A DNA stretch of 64,000 nt from Chromatiales bacterium (GTDB lineage Bacteria > Pseudomonadota > Gammaproteobacteria > Steroidobacterales > GCA-2729495). Position numbers and translations under genes: made by a program. The stretch spans positions 17,328-81,327 of the forward strand of contig NZCC01000068.1 of the NCBI GenBank assembly GCA_002688175.1, written 5' to 3'. Position 1 is the stretch's first letter. Each line of letters starts with the position of its first letter. Below, piece after piece: positions 59,234-64,000 of this stretch. Below the pieces are notes generated by a model. It worked only from the letters and a program-made list of their open reading frames with translations, did no database searches and was not told the DNA's origin.

Positions 59234-60021
59234 ATACGATGGTATTTGATATCGAGACCGTGCCTGATGTCGAACTTGGCAGGCGGTTGTATCCCCTTGC
59301 AGAACTTGACGATCAAGATGTTGCCAAAGCAATGCTCTTTCGTCGTCTGCAGGAGTCCGGTACGGAATTTCTGCAGCACTATCAGCATCGGATTGTCGCC
59401 ATCTCCATCGTATTGCGTACCAGTCAGCAGGTTCGGGTCTGGAGTCTCGGCGATCCTGACAGTGACGAGAGAGAGCTGATCAAACGGTTCTTCGAGGGTG
59501 TCGAGAAATATACACCCGAACTCGTATCCTGGAATGGCGGCGGATTTGATTTGCCGGTTTTGCATTATCGGGCGTTATTGCATGGCATTCAGGCACCACG
59601 CTATTGGGAATTAGGTGATGAAGATCGCTCATTTCGTTACAACAATTACCTGAGTCGGTTTCATTGGCGGCATATCGATGTCATGGATGCCTTGTCTGGT
59701 TTTCAGCCGCGAGCCCGGGCCGGACTAGATGTGATTGCTGTAATGCTGGGGTTTCCGGGCAAGATGGGTTTCAGCGGTGCAAAGGTCTGGGATTATTTTC
59801 TGGACGGACAAATCGACCAGATTCGTGATTACTGTGAGACGGATGTATTGAATACCTATCTTGTATTTTTACGTTTTCAGCATATGCGCGGGTTAATTGA
59901 TACCACAGAGCTCGACGCCGAATTAGACCGGCTTCGCGATTTGCTGGCGGCAGCGCAGGAGCAGCACCTGCAGGCATTTCTGGCTGCCTGGTCCGCTGGC
60001 GATACCGGGTCAACAGCATGA
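59230..60021 (+). CDS. PolB-like 3'-5' exonuclease family protein
   Basis: A 263-residue DEDDy-type exonuclease domain: Exo I FDIETVPD, Exo II SWNGGGFDLPVLHYRA and Exo III DYCETDVLNTYLV, matching stand-alone proteins related to the exonuclease domain of family-B polymerases. Target and physiology are not known. It overlaps acpS and rlmD by 4 nt each, so it is part of the operon. Confidence 0.88.
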   Translation: MNTMVFDIETVPDVELGRRLYPLAELDDQDVAKAMLFRRLQESGTEFLQHYQHRIVAISIVLRTSQQVRVWSLGDPDSDERELIKRFFEGVEKYTPELVSWNGGGFDLPVLHYRALLHGIQAPRYWELGDEDRSFRYNNYLSRFHWRHIDVMDALSGFQPRARAGLDVIAVMLGFPGKMGFSGAKVWDYFLDGQIDQIRDYCETDVLNTYLVFLRFQHMRGLIDTTELDAELDRLRDLLAAAQEQHLQAFLAAWSAGDTGSTA

Positions 60022-61331
60022 GTCGGCGAAATGCCGAGCCCGAGACAGCTTTGATTATCGATACCTTGATGGATGGCCGCGGGGTTGCCGATGCGCCGGG
60101 CAAGAAAGTTTTTGTCAATGGGGCCCTAAGCGGCGAGACGGTCAGATTTCGTCGCACCCGGAAAAAACGCAACTTCGACGAGGCTGAGTTGCTGGAGGTA
60201 CTGAAGCCGGCTCCGGAGCGCATTGAGCCGCATTGTGAAACATTCGGTATCTGCGGTGGCTGTTCGTTACAGCACCTGTCTGGGGTCGAGCAGCTGCGAA
60301 TAAAACAGACAGTTTTGCTCGACAGTCTGCAGCGTATTGGCACAATTGTTCCTGAAAGTGTGCTGCCACAGATCGAAGGGTCGGCATGGGGATATCGGCG
60401 CAAGGCCCGGCTTGCGGTTAAATATGTAGTTAAGAAAGATCGGGTGCTGGTCGGTTTTCGTGAACGTAACAAGCCTTATGTCGCGGACATGAACCGCTGC
60501 GAAACATTGCACCCGGCCTTCGGCGAACGGTTGGATGAATTATCCGGGTTGATCGGAGGGTTAAGCATTCGCGATCGCTTACCGCAGATTGAATGCGCGG
60601 TCGGTGATAATGCTGCTGCCATGATTTTTCGGGTGCTTGATTCACCGAGTCAGGCAGATCTTGCAGCATTGTCGTCATGGTCCGGGACAAGTGGTGTACA
60701 GGTGTTTCTGCAAACGGGTGGCCCCGATACCATTGCGCCGTTGCCGGGGCACACCTGGCCGGAACCTCTGCATTATCGGGTTCCGGAATTCGATGTGACT
60801 ATCGCGTTTACACCAGCGGACTTTCTGCAGGTACATGCGGAAGTAAATCAACGCATGATTAAACAGGCGATTGATTTACTGGCACCTGATGCGTCATCAA
60901 GTGTCCTTGACCTTTTTTGCGGTCTCGGAAATTTCTCGTTACCACTGGCCCGGGTAGCGGGACAGGTGCTTGGCATGGAGCTGGATGAGGACATGGTTAC
61001 CCGGGCACGCCACAACGCGAGTGCGTGTGGACTTGATAACGTAGAATTTCGTCAGGTTGACCTGAGCAAGCCAACGGAGGATCTTGCCGCCGGGCAATCT
61101 TTCGATCTTGTGCTGCTCGATCCGCCACGGACCGGGATGGCCGAGTTGCTTGATGCAGTGATCAACATTCGTGCCAGGCGCATATTGTACGTCTCTTGCC
61201 ATCCGGGAACGTTGGCTCGTGATGCACAGCGGCTCGTTGCTGACGGCGGTTATCGGTTGGTAACAGCCGGGATTATGGATATGTTTCCGCAGACAAGCCA
61301 TGTTGAGTCAATGGCACTGTTTCAGCGTTGA
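60018..61331 (+). CDS. rlmD: 23S rRNA (uracil1939-C5)-methyltransferase RlmD
   Basis: SAM-dependent RNA methyltransferase with an Fe-S cluster. The 437-residue product has an N-terminal TRAM domain (GRGVADAPGKKVFVNGALSG), cluster cysteines in HCETFGICGGCSLQHL and MNRCETLHP, SAM motif SVLDLFCGLGNFSLPLA, and catalytic-Cys motif LYVSCHPGTLARDA. Length matches E. coli RlmD (433). relA, its neighbour in Pseudomonas, does not follow here. Confidence 0.94.
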   Translation: MSRRNAEPETALIIDTLMDGRGVADAPGKKVFVNGALSGETVRFRRTRKKRNFDEAELLEVLKPAPERIEPHCETFGICGGCSLQHLSGVEQLRIKQTVLLDSLQRIGTIVPESVLPQIEGSAWGYRRKARLAVKYVVKKDRVLVGFRERNKPYVADMNRCETLHPAFGERLDELSGLIGGLSIRDRLPQIECAVGDNAAAMIFRVLDSPSQADLAALSSWSGTSGVQVFLQTGGPDTIAPLPGHTWPEPLHYRVPEFDVTIAFTPADFLQVHAEVNQRMIKQAIDLLAPDASSSVLDLFCGLGNFSLPLARVAGQVLGMELDEDMVTRARHNASACGLDNVEFRQVDLSKPTEDLAAGQSFDLVLLDPPRTGMAELLDAVINIRARRILYVSCHPGTLARDAQRLVADGGYRLVTAGIMDMFPQTSHVESMALFQR

Positions 61332-61455
61332 GCGCCAGGCAGGCCTGGTATCGTTAATGATAATGAGTGGCTGGGTTGCGACCGGATGGCTGGTCTGGTG
61401 ATCTGGTTCAGCAATAGCGCAAACAGGCATAATTACCTTGGTATGGTAGATACAT

Positions 61456-61467
61456 GGTACCGGTACC
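61456..61467. promoter_or_regulatory. Palindrome GGTACCGGTACC upstream of nagZ
   Basis: A perfect 12-bp palindrome flanked by direct ATACAT repeats in the 190-bp rlmD-nagZ spacer, with extra GGTA copies just upstream. It may be an operator for the nagZ-salvage operon. No regulator is known from the sequence, and the rest of the spacer shows no gene. Confidence 0.35.
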
Positions 61468-61521
61468 TATACATTAAAGGTGCCCCGGACAGTGACCAAT
61501 GAGTGTGTGAGGACAAACACC

Positions 61522-62568
61522 ATGACGCTCGGACCATTGATGATTGATGTTGAAGGGTTGCAGTTGACGGCCACAGAGAAGGACAAATTGCGTGACCCGC
61601 GGATAGGTGGTGTGATTTTGTTCAGTCGTAATTTCACCTCTATCGAACAACTTAAAGAATTGACCCGTTCGATCCATGCTGTGCGTTCTCCTTGTCTGCT
61701 GATTGCCGTCGATCAGGAAGGCGGGAGAGTGCAACGTTTTCGTGATGGGTTTACCCCATTACCGCCGGCACATTTGCTCGGCCACCAATATGATCTTGAT
61801 GAAAAATTAGCCAGGCGTCGGGCGAGTGCCTGTGGGTGGATCATGGCCGCAGAGTTGCTCGATATCGGTGTTGATATCAGTTTTGCGCCGGTTGTAGATC
61901 TTGATCTGGGTTTGAGTGATATTATTGGTGACCGTGCATTTCATCGTGACCCCAAAGTAGTTGCGACACTGGCAATAGCTTTCATGCAGGGTATGCGTGA
62001 CGCCGGGATGATGGCTGTGGCCAAGCACTTCCCCGGGCACGGTGCAGTGGTTGCAGATTCACATGTCGAGTTACCAGAGGATCACCGACACTACAATGAA
62101 ATGACGGACGACCTGGTGCCTTACAGTCGTCTGATTACTAATGGCTTGCATGGCATTATGATGGCCCATGTGCGTTACCCTGCCATCGACCGACGGATTG
62201 CAAGCCTGTCTGCGTATTGGCAAGAAGCCGAACTACGTCGCAAGCTGGGCTTCGTCGGGGTAATTTTTTCCGATGACCTGAGTATGTCAGCCATGGAATT
62301 GGTCGGTGATATGACCGATCGAGTGCGTGAGACGCTTGCAGCAGGTGCCGATATGGCGCTGATCTGCAATGATCCGGATGCGGTCGATCAAACTCTGGCC
62401 AACATTGGCCCGCTTGACAACCCGGCCAGTCAGGCACGGCTTGTCTCATTGCGTCCTCATCCGTTGTCATGGCAGGGCGAGGATCTGCGGCAGACAAATA
62501 AGTGGCTACGTGCGGTTGCGCTGATTGCCGAGGCACATGAGCCGCCGCCCTTCGCTCTGGATGGTTAG
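61522..62568 (+). CDS. nagZ: Beta-N-acetylhexosaminidase NagZ
   Basis: Cytosolic GH3 enzyme that trims GlcNAc from muropeptides during cell-wall recycling. The 348-residue product, starting at ATG 61522 with GAGGA upstream, has IAVDQEGGRVQRF, KHFPGHGAVVADSHVELPED (catalytic Asp-His) and VIFSDDLSMSAM (nucleophile Asp). The ORF-track start at 61480 lacks support. It overlaps the next gene by 8 nt. Confidence 0.95.
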   Translation: MTLGPLMIDVEGLQLTATEKDKLRDPRIGGVILFSRNFTSIEQLKELTRSIHAVRSPCLLIAVDQEGGRVQRFRDGFTPLPPAHLLGHQYDLDEKLARRRASACGWIMAAELLDIGVDISFAPVVDLDLGLSDIIGDRAFHRDPKVVATLAIAFMQGMRDAGMMAVAKHFPGHGAVVADSHVELPEDHRHYNEMTDDLVPYSRLITNGLHGIMMAHVRYPAIDRRIASLSAYWQEAELRRKLGFVGVIFSDDLSMSAMELVGDMTDRVRETLAAGADMALICNDPDAVDQTLANIGPLDNPASQARLVSLRPHPLSWQGEDLRQTNKWLRAVALIAEAHEPPPFALDG

Positions 62569-63106
62569 TTCAATACCAGGTTTTCCGCAGGCAAGTGTCG
62601 TTGCGACTGCAGCGGAGGTTCAGTGTGCCTACGATAATCTTGCCAAAGCACTGCAAGTGAGCATCGATGCCGATGACTGTGTCCTGCTTGGCATCATGCT
62701 GGGTGGCATGATCCCGACAGCGCGTCTGGCAGCGATGTTACGTGGCGATTACCTGCTCGATTACTGTCAGGTCAGTCGCTATCGTGGCGGTGAACAGGGC
62801 GGGGCACTAGAGTGGTTGCAGCCACCGCGTGCCGAGTTGCGTGATCGCACCGTATTGCTCGTGGATGATATTTATGATGAAGGGGTTACGCTGGAGTTTG
62901 TGACGCAAAAATGTAGTGAGCTTGGTGCGCGTCAAATCATTAGCTCGGTGTTGGTACGTAAACGCCATACTCGAGGAGTGTCCGGGTTGCAGCCTGACCA
63001 TGTCGGGCTTGAAGTTGCAGATCGTTACGTATTTGGATGCGGCATGGATTATCGTCATCGCTGGCGGCATCTGCCAGAAATCTGGGCATTGGCTGACGAA
63101 TCATGA
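62561..63106 (+). CDS. Hypoxanthine-guanine phosphoribosyltransferase-like protein
   Basis: Type I phosphoribosyltransferase of about 181 residues, starting at ATG 62561 inside nagZ. It has the PRPP motif TVLLVDDIYDEGVTLE and LLGIMLGGMIPTARLA. The nagZ-PRTase-thioinosine phosphorylase order is that of Pseudomonas. Because the next gene would release hypoxanthine, salvage of hypoxanthine to IMP is the likely reaction. Substrate choice is inferred from context. Confidence 0.85.
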   Translation: MVSSIPGFPQASVVATAAEVQCAYDNLAKALQVSIDADDCVLLGIMLGGMIPTARLAAMLRGDYLLDYCQVSRYRGGEQGGALEWLQPPRAELRDRTVLLVDDIYDEGVTLEFVTQKCSELGARQIISSVLVRKRHTRGVSGLQPDHVGLEVADRYVFGCGMDYRHRWRHLPEIWALADES

Positions 63107-63840
63107 CAAAGATTGCAGTTATCGCGGGTACGGGTTCCGGACTGTTGTTCGAGACCCTCCAATGGACGGGCTCGCCGGAGGAAACACCATTCGGTTGTCC
63201 TTCGACTACGATCAACCGGGTTGAGCAGGATGCTTATCCAGCGGATATAAGTGTACTGGCTCGCCACGGACCGGATGGGTCTATTCCACCACACCAAATT
63301 AATTATCGGGCTAATCTGTGGTCACTGATGCAATTTCAACCTGACCTGATTGTGGCTCTGAACACCGTCGGTGGTATTCACGAAGCTGCGGCGCCAGCAA
63401 CTTTGTATTTTCCTGACCAACTGATCGACTATACGTGGGGACGCGAGCAAACTTATTCAGACGGCAAACTTGCTCCTTTGCAGCATATTGATTTTACGGA
63501 ACCGTTCGATCAAACCGGACGCCAGCATCTGATCGACCGTGCCGCTGAGCTCGGCCTTGATTTCAAACCGACCGGTACTTATGGCGTCACGCAAGGGCCA
63601 CGGCTTGAAACTGCGGCTGAAATTGACCGGATGGAGCGGGACGGTTGCGATATTGTCGGCATGACGGCGATGCCTGAAGCGGCGCTTGCCCGCGAACTGG
63701 GTTTGGCTTATGTCGTCTGCGCTATAGTGGTAAACAGAGCGGCAGGACGCTGTCCGCCAGGCAGCGTAATTCACGCTGACATTCAGCAAAGTACCGAACG
63801 AGGTATGGCTCAGGTCGGCCAGCTACTGCGCTCACTTTAA
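63103..63840 (+). CDS. S-methyl-5'-thioinosine phosphorylase-like protein
   Basis: Purine nucleoside phosphorylase-family (MtnP-type) enzyme of 245 residues. Motifs are IAGTGSGLLFE, ARHGPDGSIPPHQINYRANL, YGVTQGPRLETAAEIDRM and CDIVGMTAMPEAALARELGL. In Pseudomonas the homologue at this position prefers methylthioinosine, formed by deamination of methylthioadenosine. Adenosine-type MTA phosphorylase is the alternative. The paired phosphoribosyltransferase supports a hypoxanthine product. Confidence 0.86.
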   Translation: MTKIAVIAGTGSGLLFETLQWTGSPEETPFGCPSTTINRVEQDAYPADISVLARHGPDGSIPPHQINYRANLWSLMQFQPDLIVALNTVGGIHEAAAPATLYFPDQLIDYTWGREQTYSDGKLAPLQHIDFTEPFDQTGRQHLIDRAAELGLDFKPTGTYGVTQGPRLETAAEIDRMERDGCDIVGMTAMPEAALARELGLAYVVCAIVVNRAAGRCPPGSVIHADIQQSTERGMAQVGQLLRSL

Positions 63841-63880
63841 AGAGGAGCCTCCTGCGCACCGCAGCAACGGCTTTTCGTCG

Positions 63881-63898
63881 CGATGCATAATAGCATCG
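63881..63898. repeat. Hairpin CGATGC-ATAATA-GCATCG after the last gene
   Basis: A perfect 6-bp stem in the 160-bp tail after the last gene. An AGGAG-C-CTCCT palindrome also lies at 63843-63853. Neither is followed by a T-run. No coding region was recognised in 63841-64000. Confidence 0.4.
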
Positions 63899-64000
63899 AA
63901 ACAGTAACGAGTGATTCGCATCACAGACGTATCCGTCTAATCACCTTATATTCAATGCGCTGGATCACTGATTCAATTGAATTTCATAGATAGAAATACC

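Noticed and set aside
59771-60472. 233-aa minus-strand ORF across the exonuclease/rlmD junction
   Set aside because: Spans two overlapping genes in antisense and has no recognisable domain.

Overview
The window is 64 kb of chromosomal core from a gammaproteobacterium with moderate GC content (judged by eye). It carries about 60 protein-coding genes. No tRNA or rRNA gene, CRISPR array, transposase or prophage gene was seen. Gene order follows the housekeeping clusters of Pseudomonas and Xanthomonas relatives, while SdhA/SdhB and a small SDHAF4-like protein are of the alphaproteobacterial/mitochondrial type that some deep gammaproteobacteria also have. The species cannot be named from sequence alone.

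Layout. 1-4.6 kb: a partial GTP-type PEP carboxykinase gene (minus strand; missed by the ORF track because it runs off the window edge), then yoaA-tsaB-dsbB. 4.6-10.1 kb (minus strand): map-glnD-dapD-dapE. 10.1-33.8 kb (plus strand): a long superoperon of translation, envelope and lipid A genes, rpsB-tsf-pyrH-frr-uppS-cdsA-rseP-bamA-skp-lpxD-lpxA-lpxB-rnhB-dnaE-accA-tilS-pyrG-kdsA-eno-ftsB. 33.8-39.8 kb: truD, a DUF2892 protein, an enoyl-CoA isomerase-like protein, smr (minus), surE-pcm-yqaA-like-nlpD and an Mth938-like gene (minus). 39.8-45.8 kb: recJ-prfB (programmed +1 frameshift)-lysS, a frameshifted SYLF-domain gene and ygfZ. 45.8-50.1 kb: a succinate dehydrogenase cluster with two assembly factors. 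50.3-61.3 kb: rpoE-rseA-rseB, lepA-lepB-DUF4845-rnc-era-recO-pdxJ-acpS, a PolB-like exonuclease and rlmD. 61.5-63.8 kb: nagZ, a phosphoribosyltransferase and an S-methyl-5'-thioinosine phosphorylase-like gene, which look like cell-wall and purine recycling.

The most informative signal is what is absent from otherwise conserved gene order. dxr is missing next to cdsA/rseP, and ispD and ispF are missing between ftsB and truD, so three genes of the MEP isoprenoid pathway are gone from their usual places although uppS, which consumes the product, remains. fabZ is missing between lpxD and lpxA, rpoS after nlpD, and rseC/mucD after rseB. The ftsB-truD gap instead holds a perfect 31-bp inverted repeat. 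A plausible reading is that this lineage makes isoprenoids by another route, for example mevalonate, but relocation of the genes cannot be excluded from this window.

Other points of note are a roughly 100-residue repetitive tail on ribosomal protein S2, a 1-nt frameshift in the SYLF gene, a 16-mer shared by the map 3' end and glnD 5' end, and a sigma-E-like promoter ahead of rpoE.
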